This document shows, piece after piece, positions 14,239 through 19,195 of a stretch of DNA of 19,195 bases. The notes under the pieces are model-generated. The model was not told the DNA's origin and searched no databases. It saw only the letters and a list, made by a program, of their open reading frames with translations. Made by a program: the position numbers and the translations under genes. Numbering within the stretch: the first letter of the stretch is position 1; the number at the start of each line of letters is the position of its first letter. The stretch is from Candidatus Nomurabacteria bacterium (GTDB taxonomy: Bacteria > Patescibacteriota > Minisyncoccia > Phycocordibacterales > UBA10002). The DNA lies in contig CALQZP010000010.1 in the NCBI GenBank assembly GCA_943349725.1, positions 1-19,195 on the forward strand, read 5' to 3'.

Positions 14239-14586
14239 ATGTCCTGCCCACTTCGCACACAGCTCAACAAAATGCATCTCGGACTTTCGAATGAGGTTGA
14301 CCTCCTCATTAAGGTCTGCGGACAGCTTGCCCTCTCCAAGGAGCAAAAATTGCACCTGCTCGCCAAGGTTTTCTACGACCCGGATGCACTGCTCTATTGG
14401 GCAAACCTTTATCGCGAGGACTCCCAAAGGGGTGAGCAGTATCTTGTGTGCATGGCTCCGCTACGAAGCTTATTGCAAACGGAAATCATCTCCCGTAAAC
14501 CATCTCCCATTGGCTTGCGGGCCACGATCAAGGCTCAATTTTTGCGGGTGGTAACACCCCTTGCTCGCGCCATCGGCCTTATGTAA
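14239..14586 (+). CDS. Hypothetical protein, 115 aa
   Basis: Not recognised. A mostly helical soluble protein with leucine-rich amphipathic stretches (HLGLSNEVDLLIKVCGQLAL; LSKEQKLHLLAKVFYDPDAL) and a basic C-terminus (IGLRATIKAQFLRVVTPLAR). No signal peptide or transmembrane segment. I prefer ATG 14239 over 14185, because the upstream part is repeat-derived and AAAGAAAAA lies before 14239; an internal Met at codon 12 is also possible. It ends 22 bp before a strong terminator, giving a one-gene unit between dus and dnaX. Helical character and lack of motifs leave its role open. Confidence 0.6.
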   Translation: MSCPLRTQLNKMHLGLSNEVDLLIKVCGQLALSKEQKLHLLAKVFYDPDALLYWANLYREDSQRGEQYLVCMAPLRSLLQTEIISRKPSPIGLRATIKAQFLRVVTPLARAIGLM

Positions 14587-14607
14587 TTCTGGCCGACTCT
14601 CTCAACC

Positions 14608-14641
14608 AATCATGTCACGGCAGTTCGTGACATGATTTTTT
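14608..14641 (+). terminator. Rho-independent terminator after the 115-aa gene
   Basis: AATCATGTCACG (14608-14619) and CGTGACATGATT (14626-14637) make a 12-bp stem with loop GCAGTT; T-run 14636-14641. Confidence 0.94.
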
Positions 14642-14697
14642 CTTTTCGTTTCTTCCTCCGACCGTTCTCGCGGGTCGTTTTTTTGTATAGAATTCGG

Positions 14698-14703
14698 TAT
14701 ACT
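14698..14703 (+). promoter_or_regulatory. -10 box upstream of the dnaX leader
   Basis: TATACT lies 7 bases before ATG 14711 and 5' of a structured segment. The -35 region (TCGTTT near 14675) is poor, so the call rests on the -10 and the position. Confidence 0.4.
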
Positions 14704-14782
14704 ACGGTGCATGAACGACCCCAATAGAATTTTGGGGATGTTGGGTAAGTCACCGTCTCGGTATTCAACGGAATTTTTTTAA
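14704..14782 (+). promoter_or_regulatory. Structured dnaX leader with possible 23-codon leader ORF
   Basis: ACGGTG (14704-14709) pairs with CACCGT (14751-14756), enclosing CCCCAA (14719-14724) and TTGGGG (14732-14737). The 3' strand of the outer stem could instead pair CCGT with ACGG (14768-14771), just before a seven-T run (14774-14780), a weak terminator-like alternative. An ATG at 14711, at the likely transcription start, opens a 23-codon frame (MNDPNRILGMLG...) ending at TAA 14780-14782, 18 bp before dnaX. Attenuation is conceivable; no known riboswitch is recognised. Confidence 0.35.
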
Positions 14783-14800
14783 TTTAAAACTCAGCAGATT

Positions 14801-15847
14801 ATGAGTGAAAATCCTAACGGGGCAAGCGCAGTGTTGTACCGCAAATATCGCCCGCAGTCCTTTAAGGAAGTCCTGGGGCAGGATCATGTCGTGGAAGCGC
14901 TTCTGGGTGCTATCAAGCTGGAGCGTGTCGCGCACGCCTATCTTTTTTGTGGTTCGCGCGGGACAGGGAAGACCTCCGTTGCCCGAATTCTCGCAAAGGC
15001 ACTCGGCACGAGTGAAAGTGACCTGTATGAAATAGACGCGGCGTCCAACCGCGGTATTGATGACATCAGGCTTCTTCGCGAGGGAGTTTCTTCTGTGCCG
15101 TTTGAATCAAAATACAAAATATATATCGTGGACGAGGTGCATATGCTCACCAAAGAAGCCTTCAACGCACTTCTCAAAACGTTGGAAGAGCCCCCTGCAC
15201 ACGTTATCTTTATTCTCGCTACAACCGAGCTTGAGAAGGTGCCGGAAACCATTATTTCTCGTTGTCAGACCTTTACGTTCAAAAAGCCCACTCAGACCAT
15301 TCTCAGGGAAGTAGCGGAGCGTATCGCAAAAAAAGAAGGGTTTGCGATAGAAGCTCCCGCTTCGGAGCTCATCGCGCTTCTCGCCGACGGCTCGTATCGC
15401 GATGCACACGGCATTCTCCAGAAGGCGATGGGTGCATCGCGCGATATGAAAATCACACTCGCGGAAGTTGAGCGAATTACCGGCTCACCAAAGGGGGTTC
15501 TTATCAACTCGCTCATTGACTCGCTTGAGAACAAGGATACGGCGGGAGGACTTTCTTCGATAGGGAAAGCGGTGGAGCAAAATGTAGATATGAAAGTATT
15601 TAGTAATCTGCTTCTCGCAAAACTTCGTTTTGTACTGCTCCTCCGAAACGCACCGGATATGGAAAAGGGGATACGGGACGAAGTATCCGCGGAAGATTTT
15701 GAGTTTTTGAAGAAACTGGCGACGACAAAAGAGTCTCGCATCACTTCCGCCGTCCTTCTTGAATTTTTAAATGTCTACGACCTCATCGGCTACTCGGCGC
15801 TTCCACATCTTCCGCTTGAACTCGCGGTCATCAAACTCTCTGCGTAA
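14801..15847 (+). CDS. dnaX: DNA polymerase III clamp-loader subunit (gamma/tau type), short form
   Basis: A 348-aa AAA+ clamp-loader ATPase. It opens with the DnaX signature LYRKYRPQSFKEVLGQDHV (12-30). Walker A is GSRGTGKT (51-58), Walker B is VDEVHML (110-116), sensor 1 is LATTELEKVP (139-148) and the arginine-finger SRC motif is at 153-155. Bacterial DnaX normally carries a Cys4 zinc module between Walker A and EIDAAS; here LAKALGTSESDLYEIDAAS joins the two directly, so the zinc module is gone. The protein ends after the domain III collar helices, so the tau-specific DnaB/PolC-binding domains are also absent. ATG 14801 is fixed by the family start; no Shine-Dalgarno is seen. No recR or ybaB homologue, the common neighbours, follows. 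Confidence 0.95.
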   Translation: MSENPNGASAVLYRKYRPQSFKEVLGQDHVVEALLGAIKLERVAHAYLFCGSRGTGKTSVARILAKALGTSESDLYEIDAASNRGIDDIRLLREGVSSVPFESKYKIYIVDEVHMLTKEAFNALLKTLEEPPAHVIFILATTELEKVPETIISRCQTFTFKKPTQTILREVAERIAKKEGFAIEAPASELIALLADGSYRDAHGILQKAMGASRDMKITLAEVERITGSPKGVLINSLIDSLENKDTAGGLSSIGKAVEQNVDMKVFSNLLLAKLRFVLLLRNAPDMEKGIRDEVSAEDFEFLKKLATTKESRITSAVLLEFLNVYDLIGYSALPHLPLELAVIKLSA

Positions 15848-15853
15848 ATTTAA

Positions 15854-15923
15854 GGACTACGCACCTTGCCCCTTTTGACTGTCATTCCAGCGGATGCTGG
15901 AATCCAGTTCTTAGGCGTAGTTC
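15854..15923. mobile_element. Short relative of the miniature inverted-repeat element
   Basis: GGACTACGC (15854-15862) and GCGTAGTTC (15915-15923) are inverted with one mismatch, and resemble the ends of the 9404-9525 element. Inside is TTCCAGC-GGAT-GCTGGAA (15885-15902) within TGTCATTCCAGC, the same motif as in the longer copy. No clear target duplication. It begins 6 bp after the dnaX stop. Confidence 0.6.
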
Positions 15924-15927
15924 GTAT

Positions 15928-15977
15928 ATAAAAAAGAGGCCATCGGCGGATCACCTCACTTAGGTTCCGATGGCCTC
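15928..15977 (-). terminator. Rho-independent terminator on minus strand
   Basis: GAGGCCATCGG (15936-15946) and CCGATGGCCTC (15967-15977) form a perfect 11-bp stem. The plus-strand A-run 15930-15935 supplies a U-run on minus-strand RNA. There is no T-run on the plus strand, so it serves a minus-strand transcript originating between here and about 16120. Confidence 0.85.
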
Positions 15978-16094
15978 AATGGGATAGTCAGGGAAGAACG
16001 CGAATACGGTCGGCCGTCGTAGGTGTGAATGGGCTACGCGCCGAGGTCGGTTGAGGCAAACCCATAGTTGGGCCATATTTGATTTCTGTACCAT
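15960..16094 (-). CDS. Possible small protein, 44 aa, ending inside the terminator
   Basis: A frame from ATG (16094-16092) to TAA (15962-15960) encodes a basic, Arg/Pro-rich 44-aa peptide (contains CLNRPRRVAHSHLRRP and FAFFPDYP). The stop lies in the loop of the minus-strand terminator. No other minus-strand gene could use that terminator, so something is transcribed here. No Shine-Dalgarno or family is recognised; a non-coding RNA of about 150 nt from the same promoter is the alternative. Confidence 0.4.
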   Translation of the reverse strand: MVQKSNMAQLWVCLNRPRRVAHSHLRRPTVFAFFPDYPIEAIGT

Positions 16095-16097
16095 GAT

Positions 16098-16117
16098 ATA
16101 CTATGACGGTATAGTAT
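16098..16117. repeat. Inverted repeat between divergent starts
   Basis: ATACTAT (16098-16104), six bases, ATAGTAT (16111-16117), followed by ATGATCAT. It sits between the minus-strand small ORF and the HTH protein gene, where the divergent promoters must be, so it may be an operator; TATACT and TATAGT could be their -10 boxes. Confidence 0.5.
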
Positions 16118-16128
16118 GATCATAGTTC

Positions 16129-16797
16129 ATGCACGAGATACCGCTAAAACAAAAGGCGATACAGTTGCGAAAACAAGGTCTCACATACTCCGAGATGCTG
16201 AGAGACATTCCTGTTGCTAAGTCCACACTCTCCCTATGGTTGCAGGATGTTGGGTTGGCCAAGAAACAAAAGCAGCTGATTACCGAGAAAAGAATTGCTG
16301 GTAGACTGCGGGCCATCGAGTCCATACGGAGAAATAAAATAAAAAGAATTAAAGATATAAAGGACTTAGCACGGAACGAAGTGTCATCACTGATTCAGGA
16401 TCCATTTTGGTTAGCTGGAGTGATTTTATACTGGGGTGAGGGTTCAAAAGAGCATGCAAAAGCCTGCCCGATAAAATTCACCAATATGGATTTGTCTATG
16501 CACACACTTTTCTTGAGGTGGTTGCGAAAGTATCTGTCGGTGGCTGATGAAGATTTGATATTTGAGCTGTTCATCCATGAACGAGCGGATATAGAACGCG
16601 CTCAAAGATATTGGATGCAAAATCTTGGTTTTTCCAAAAACAAACTAAGAACTTATTTTAAAAAACATAATCCAAAAACAAAGCGCAAACGAATTGGCGA
16701 GAACTACTACGGAGTGTTGGCTACGATTGTTCGTGGAAGCATACCGCTCAATCGTAAAATTGCGGGATGGGTAGAAGGTGTGATAAAGTACCTTTGA
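16129..16797 (+). CDS. HTH plus LAGLIDADG-like DNA-binding protein
   Basis: A 222-aa basic protein. An N-terminal helix-turn-helix (residues about 8-43, KAIQLRKQGLTYSEMLRDI, KSTLSLWLQDVGL) resembles those of resolvases and homing-endonuclease-associated domains. A Lys/Arg-rich helix (45-85) leads to a core with WLAGVILYWGEGSK (94-107), FTNMDLSMHTLFLRWLRKYL (117-136) and VRGSIPLNRKIAGWVEGVI near the end. The pattern 'LAG.L...EG', then 'N.D......F..WL' is that of the LAGLIDADG fold as found in WhiA-like regulators and many CPR/archaeal uncharacterised proteins. It may bind or cut DNA; the second acidic catalytic residue of true homing endonucleases is not obvious. Base composition is AT-richer than upstream genes and tRNA-Gln follows 12 bp downstream, suggesting acquired DNA. 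Codon 1 is ATG with no ribosome site. Confidence 0.75.
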   Translation: MHEIPLKQKAIQLRKQGLTYSEMLRDIPVAKSTLSLWLQDVGLAKKQKQLITEKRIAGRLRAIESIRRNKIKRIKDIKDLARNEVSSLIQDPFWLAGVILYWGEGSKEHAKACPIKFTNMDLSMHTLFLRWLRKYLSVADEDLIFELFIHERADIERAQRYWMQNLGFSKNKLRTYFKKHNPKTKRKRIGENYYGVLATIVRGSIPLNRKIAGWVEGVIKYL

Positions 16798-16809
16798 CAA
16801 ATTAATCAT

Positions 16810-16883
16810 TGCGGGGTCGTCTAATGGTAGGACACGAGACTTTGAATCTCGGTATGAAGGTCCGATTCCTTCCCCCGCAGCCA
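16810..16883 (+). tRNA. tRNA-Gln (UUG anticodon)
   Basis: The acceptor TGCGGGG (16810-16816) pairs with CCCCGCA (16873-16879), then G and encoded CCA (16881-16883). The D stem is GTCT/GGAC with GG in the loop; the anticodon stem CGAGA/TCTCG has loop CTTTGAA, giving anticodon TTG (Gln). The T stem GAAGG/CCTTC encloses TCCGATT; the usual T at position 55 is C here. All stems are complete. A weak palindrome (ATCAAAA-TAT-TTTTGAT, 16887-16903) follows. Confidence 0.95.
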
Positions 16884-16938
16884 CCAATCAAAATATTTTT
16901 GATGTACTGTACCCATGAGTAAAATTACACCTTATCTC

Positions 16939-16961
16939 TGACGGAAGTTAGACCTCCCTCG
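16939..16961. repeat. Degenerate copy of GACCTCCGTC palindrome, upstream of NUDIX gene
   Basis: TGACGGAAGTT-A-GACCTCCCTCG matches the perfect palindrome at 19021-19047 except for a few changes that break pairing. It lies 22 bp before the NUDIX start. Confidence 0.6.
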
Positions 16962-16983
16962 TGCAGAATAGAATCATAAATTT

Positions 16984-17484
16984 ATGAATGAAGTTATAGT
17001 TGTAAATGAAGAGGATGAAATAGTTGGCACAATGCCAAAAGATGAAGCCCATAAAAATGGTACGCTCCATCGTATTGCTGTTATTTTTGTTGAAAACTCT
17101 AAAGGCGATATTCTTATTCAACACAGGGCTGATGGTCATCTTGATCATTCCTCTGCGGGGCATTTGGACGTTGGTGAGTCGTATGAAGACGGAGCGTATA
17201 GGGAACTTGCTGAAGAACTTGGAATTAAGGGAGTCAAACTTAAGTATATTGGTCATGGTATGACTAAAAATGAGATTTACCAGGGCGGTAGAAAGTCCTC
17301 TCATCTATTTGATATTTTTAGTTGTGTTGCTGAACCTCAAGAATTACAAGTTGATGAAGTGAGTAGTGTATATTGGGCGAACCCACAGGATGTTTTGTTA
17401 GATATGCAAGATGAAAGAAACAAACACAAGTATTGTGGCGGATTTATAGCATCATTGCCGATATACTTGGAATCAAGAAAATAA
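16984..17484 (+). CDS. NUDIX hydrolase (YfcD/IDI-like)
   Basis: A 166-aa enzyme of the NUDIX fold, which hydrolyses nucleoside-diphosphate-linked or similar pyrophosphate substrates. The Nudix box is perfect: Gly59, Glu65, Arg73-Glu74, Glu77-Glu78, Gly80 (GX5EX7REUXEEXGU). The opening VVNEEDEIVGTMPKDEAHK and GTLHRIAVIF resemble the isopentenyl-diphosphate isomerase/YfcD branch. Isomerase activity would need extra residues (a Cys and a Glu) that I cannot confirm, so only the fold is called. The gene is AT-rich compared with the left part of the window, fitting an acquired cassette between tRNA-Gln and the peptidase gene. ATG 16984 is preceded by ATAAATTT with no Shine-Dalgarno. Confidence 0.92.
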   Translation: MNEVIVVNEEDEIVGTMPKDEAHKNGTLHRIAVIFVENSKGDILIQHRADGHLDHSSAGHLDVGESYEDGAYRELAEELGIKGVKLKYIGHGMTKNEIYQGGRKSSHLFDIFSCVAEPQELQVDEVSSVYWANPQDVLLDMQDERNKHKYCGGFIASLPIYLESRK

Positions 17485-17489
17485 ATAAC

Positions 17490-17549
17490 ATGAATAAAAA
17501 GGATATTGTTGCATGTAACGAAGGTCCGACCTTCGTCATTGGTTTATGA
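17490..17549 (+). CDS. Possible 19-codon leader ORF coupled to peptidase
   Basis: An ATG at 17490 opens a 19-codon frame (starts MNKKDIVACN) whose TGA overlaps the ATG of the S51 peptidase (ATGA, 17546-17549). The second half of this frame is the palindrome 17518-17536. It could couple translation, or be the chance product of the palindrome landing here. Confidence 0.3.
   Translation: MNKKDIVACNEGPTFVIGL
17518..17536. repeat. GACCTTCGT palindrome upstream of peptidase gene
   Basis: ACGAAGGTC, C, GACCTTCGT: perfect 9-bp arms around one central base. It is related to 16939-16961 and 19021-19047 (core GGTCnGACC), and ends 9 bp before the peptidase ATG. Confidence 0.7.
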
Positions 17550-18295
17550 AAAAGATCGTAGCAATCGGAGGCGGTGAAATCGGAAGTCGTGGATGTCTGG
17601 TAGAAACCACCAAAATCGATAGAGAGATTATCCGCCTGACGGGCAAAAAGAGACCACGGGTACTTTTTATTCCCACAGCGAGTTCTGATTCAGACGGCTA
17701 TTTTGAGACTGTGCAAAAACATTTCGGAAGACGATTGGGGTGCAAAGTAGACGTGATCCGTGTGATAAAGGAAAAGCTTTCTCGCGAAGAGATCGAGCGA
17801 AAAGTGATGTCTTCTGACATTGTGTATGTAGGCGGTGGAAATACTCTGAAAATGATCCGAGCATGGAAATCATGCGGTTTAGATACCATATTAAAGAAGG
17901 CTTGGAACAAAGGCATAATTCTTTCCGGTCTTAGTGCGGGATCAATATGTTGGTTTCGTAGTGGAATTTCGGATTCCAGACGATTAAAAGATCCCGATGC
18001 TGAGCTCATCAAAGTCAGTGGACTGGGGTTTATTCATGCTACGCATTCTCCGCACTATGATGTCGAAAAAGATCGTCGTTTGGGATTGAAGAAAATAATG
18101 AAGAACACTCCTGGCGTCGCTATCGCTATAGACAATTGCTGTGCAGTCGAATTCATCGATGATACATATCGTGTCATTGCCTCAAAACCTTCTGCAAGGG
18201 CGTATAAAGTGTATTGGGAAAAGGGTACTTATTACGAAAAGGAAATAGTAAAACAAAAAGAGTTTATGCCGATATTTCACTTGTTGGTGAAATAG
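17546..18295 (+). CDS. Peptidase S51 (dipeptidase E-like)
   Basis: A 249-aa serine peptidase of the S51 family, which includes dipeptidase E (Asp-Xaa) and cyanophycinase. The fold opens with KKIVAIGGGEI (2-12); VLFIPTASSDSDGYF (39-53) and VYVGGGNTLKMI (93-104) are conserved. The nucleophile is Ser130 in GLSAGSICWF, the GxSAG elbow typical of the family, and HSPHYD (167-172) supplies the catalytic or active-site His. Length is normal (about 210-260). It is likely cytoplasmic, with no signal peptide. The start ATG overlaps the stop of a possible 19-codon leader. It is AT-rich like its neighbour NUDIX gene and probably part of the same accessory stretch. Substrate preference is not readable. Confidence 0.9.
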   Translation: MKKIVAIGGGEIGSRGCLVETTKIDREIIRLTGKKRPRVLFIPTASSDSDGYFETVQKHFGRRLGCKVDVIRVIKEKLSREEIERKVMSSDIVYVGGGNTLKMIRAWKSCGLDTILKKAWNKGIILSGLSAGSICWFRSGISDSRRLKDPDAELIKVSGLGFIHATHSPHYDVEKDRRLGLKKIMKNTPGVAIAIDNCCAVEFIDDTYRVIASKPSARAYKVYWEKGTYYEKEIVKQKEFMPIFHLLVK

Positions 18296-18321
18296 TTGCG
18301 GAAAATATATACATAGACTAG

Positions 18322-18327
18322 TATAAA
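18322..18327 (+). promoter_or_regulatory. Candidate -10 of the 184-aa gene
   Basis: TATAAA at 18322-18327, in CTAGTATAAAC, lies 71 bp before ATG 18399. TTGCGG (18297-18302) is 17 bp from an alternative TAGTAT reading. No better pair is present in the 103-bp gap. Confidence 0.35.
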
Positions 18328-18398
18328 CATTGGAATTGAATCGAGATACTTATTCACATCGAATAAGACGGTTTAATTTGCTCACCAAAAAAAAGACC

Positions 18399-18953
18399 AT
18401 GAAGACTCTGCTTAAAACACCTCCGTCGCTCGCCCGAACGGGTTCACTAGGTCCCCTCAGCGAACAGGTGATTCCTGCAATGCCGGGCACAAACTATGTC
18501 TATTCGTCCACCTTTACGGGCAATCGGCCACTCTATGCGCTCCTGGATTGCAAGGCGAACAAGTCCCGTGCCCTTATTCATGCGGGCATACTCGGACGTG
18601 AAGTCCACCTGCATTTCGCGTTCGAGGACGCCACTCGCGCCAAGGTCTCTTCGATCAAGGTGGCCAAGACCGCCAAGTTGCTCGGCGACGTCAATGCTGA
18701 ATTCGACGAAGTCTTCGTCACTCCCGCTGACATCGCAATCGAGGATTTCTACACCCTCAGTGCGAGGCGCAATTCGAAGAAGCTCATCGAGATTTGTCAG
18801 GTTGCTTGCCAGCAGCGCAAAACCAGCGCCCTCGTGGTTCCTGGAATGATTATCGCCGTGCTGACTAGTGGCCACAAGTACGGCCTGTTTCTGGCAAAGG
18901 AACTCACGCCGACATCGGTCAGCATCGACGCCTACCACATTTGGGCACCGTAA
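18399..18953 (+). CDS. Hypothetical protein, 184 aa
   Basis: Not recognised. I start it at ATG 18399 because the upstream TTG extension (from 18330) lies over the likely promoter. The product is soluble with alternating beta/alpha character: an early Thr/Ser/Pro-rich part (1-25), GTNYVYSSTFTGNRPLYALLD, a charged helix (SSIKVAKTAKLLGDV), and a hydrophobic strand ALVVPGMIIAVLTSG, ending YHIWAP. Its GC-rich codon use differs from the AT-rich peptidase and NUDIX genes immediately upstream, so it belongs to a different compositional block. It has its own terminator at 18977 and likely its own promoter. Confidence 0.65.
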   Translation: MKTLLKTPPSLARTGSLGPLSEQVIPAMPGTNYVYSSTFTGNRPLYALLDCKANKSRALIHAGILGREVHLHFAFEDATRAKVSSIKVAKTAKLLGDVNAEFDEVFVTPADIAIEDFYTLSARRNSKKLIEICQVACQQRKTSALVVPGMIIAVLTSGHKYGLFLAKELTPTSVSIDAYHIWAP

Positions 18954-18976
18954 CCACAGTCAGCGTATTCGCATAA

Positions 18977-19012
18977 GCCATCGAGAGGGAAATCTCCGAT
19001 GGCTTTTATTTT
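18977..19012 (+). terminator. Rho-independent terminator of the 184-aa gene
   Basis: GCCATCG (18977-18983), a bulged A and GAG pair with CTC-CGATGGC (18994-19003), followed by TTTTATTTT (19004-19012). Confidence 0.9.
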
Positions 19013-19020
19013 CAAAATGT

Positions 19021-19047
19021 TATGACGGAGGTCAGACCTCCGTCATA
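19021..19047. repeat. Perfect GACCTCCGTC palindrome
   Basis: TATGACGGAGGTC (19021-19033), A, GACCTCCGTCATA (19035-19047): 13-bp arms, no mismatch. It is the best copy of the family seen at 16939 and 17518, and encodes the first codons of the truncated flavin-reductase-like frame. Confidence 0.85.
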
Positions 19048-19195
19048 TGAACCTATGGGTGACCACATTATTCTAATCGGTGAAGTTTTGGTAAGTTCTG
19101 TTAATGAATCTACAAGACCGATAATTTACAGTGGTGGAAAATATTGGAAATTTGGAGAAAATATTAAAAAACCTGAGCAAGGAGTTTTAGATCAA
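19022..19195 (+). CDS. Flavin-reductase-like C-terminal fragment, runs off window
   Basis: From ATG 19022 (inside the palindrome) or ATG 19055, 58 or 47 codons are open to the window edge. The residues GDHIILIGEVLVSSVNES and RPIIYSGGKYWKFGENIKKP match the last third of flavin reductase-like (FMN-binding split-barrel) proteins, where a 'GDHxxxxGEV...PLLYxxGKY' motif normally falls after about 120 residues. Nothing of the N-terminal flavin-binding part is upstream: that space holds the terminator of the previous gene and the palindrome. So it looks 5'-truncated, a pseudogene or remnant. Family call is from the motif only. Confidence 0.6.
   Translation, partial: MTEVRPPSYEPMGDHIILIGEVLVSSVNESTRPIIYSGGKYWKFGENIKKPEQGVLDQ

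Noticed and set aside
14698..14800. Signal recognition particle RNA upstream of dnaX
   Set aside because: This location is common for it, but the conserved apical sequence with the GGAA-type tetraloop and AGCAG internal loop is absent.
16129..16797. Active LAGLIDADG homing endonuclease with an intron or intein nearby
   Set aside because: The gene is free-standing, no split gene or intein junction is seen, tRNA-Gln is intact, and clear paired catalytic acids are not evident.

Overview
The window looks like a chromosomal segment of a small-genome bacterium of the Candidatus Patescibacteria (CPR) radiation, probably a Parcubacteria-type lineage. This is inferred from family features, not a database match. 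The grounds are: few Shine-Dalgarno sites and several TTG/GTG starts; a short DnaX with no zinc module; a DprA with no N-terminal SAM-like domain; a membrane-tethered Clp-type ATPase coupled to a small membrane protein; and many short palindromic repeats between genes and even inside conserved genes.

Layout. 1-2740: the N-terminus of an IS30-like transposase runs off the left edge (minus), then a large secreted surface protein ends in four dockerin-like calcium-loop repeats. 2750-6660 (minus): topA, a structured untranslated stretch closed by a minus-strand terminator, an orphan 109-aa gene and dprA. 6670-9400 (plus): an orphan 95-aa gene with its own terminator, serS and an ftsQ/divIB-like gene. 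9400-12415: a miniature inverted-repeat element sits in the promoter of a two-gene operon (membrane protein plus Clp/Hsp100-like ATPase, ATGA overlap). 12430-14045: a small membrane-anchored protein (minus) and a dus tRNA-dihydrouridine synthase (plus) diverge from a compact shared promoter. 14050-15850: tandem repeat, orphan 115-aa gene, structured leader and dnaX. 15850-19195: a lower-GC accessory stretch with a second miniature element, a possible 44-aa ORF with terminator, a HTH/LAGLIDADG-like protein, tRNA-Gln(UUG), a NUDIX hydrolase, an S51 peptidase, an orphan 184-aa gene and the tail of a flavin-reductase-like protein whose start lies inside a palindrome.

How the genes relate. Most of the core is information processing and division: TopA (supercoiling), DprA (ssDNA/RecA loading during uptake), SerRS and Dus (translation), FtsQ (division) and DnaX (clamp loader). 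The least ordinary parts are the membrane Clp-type operon, in which the first ATPase domain appears dead while the second has all catalytic motifs, and the repeat ecology: two different palindromic elements lie in frame inside topA and dus, one miniature element appears to have landed in a -10 box and duplicated it, and a third palindrome family lies just upstream of three accessory genes.
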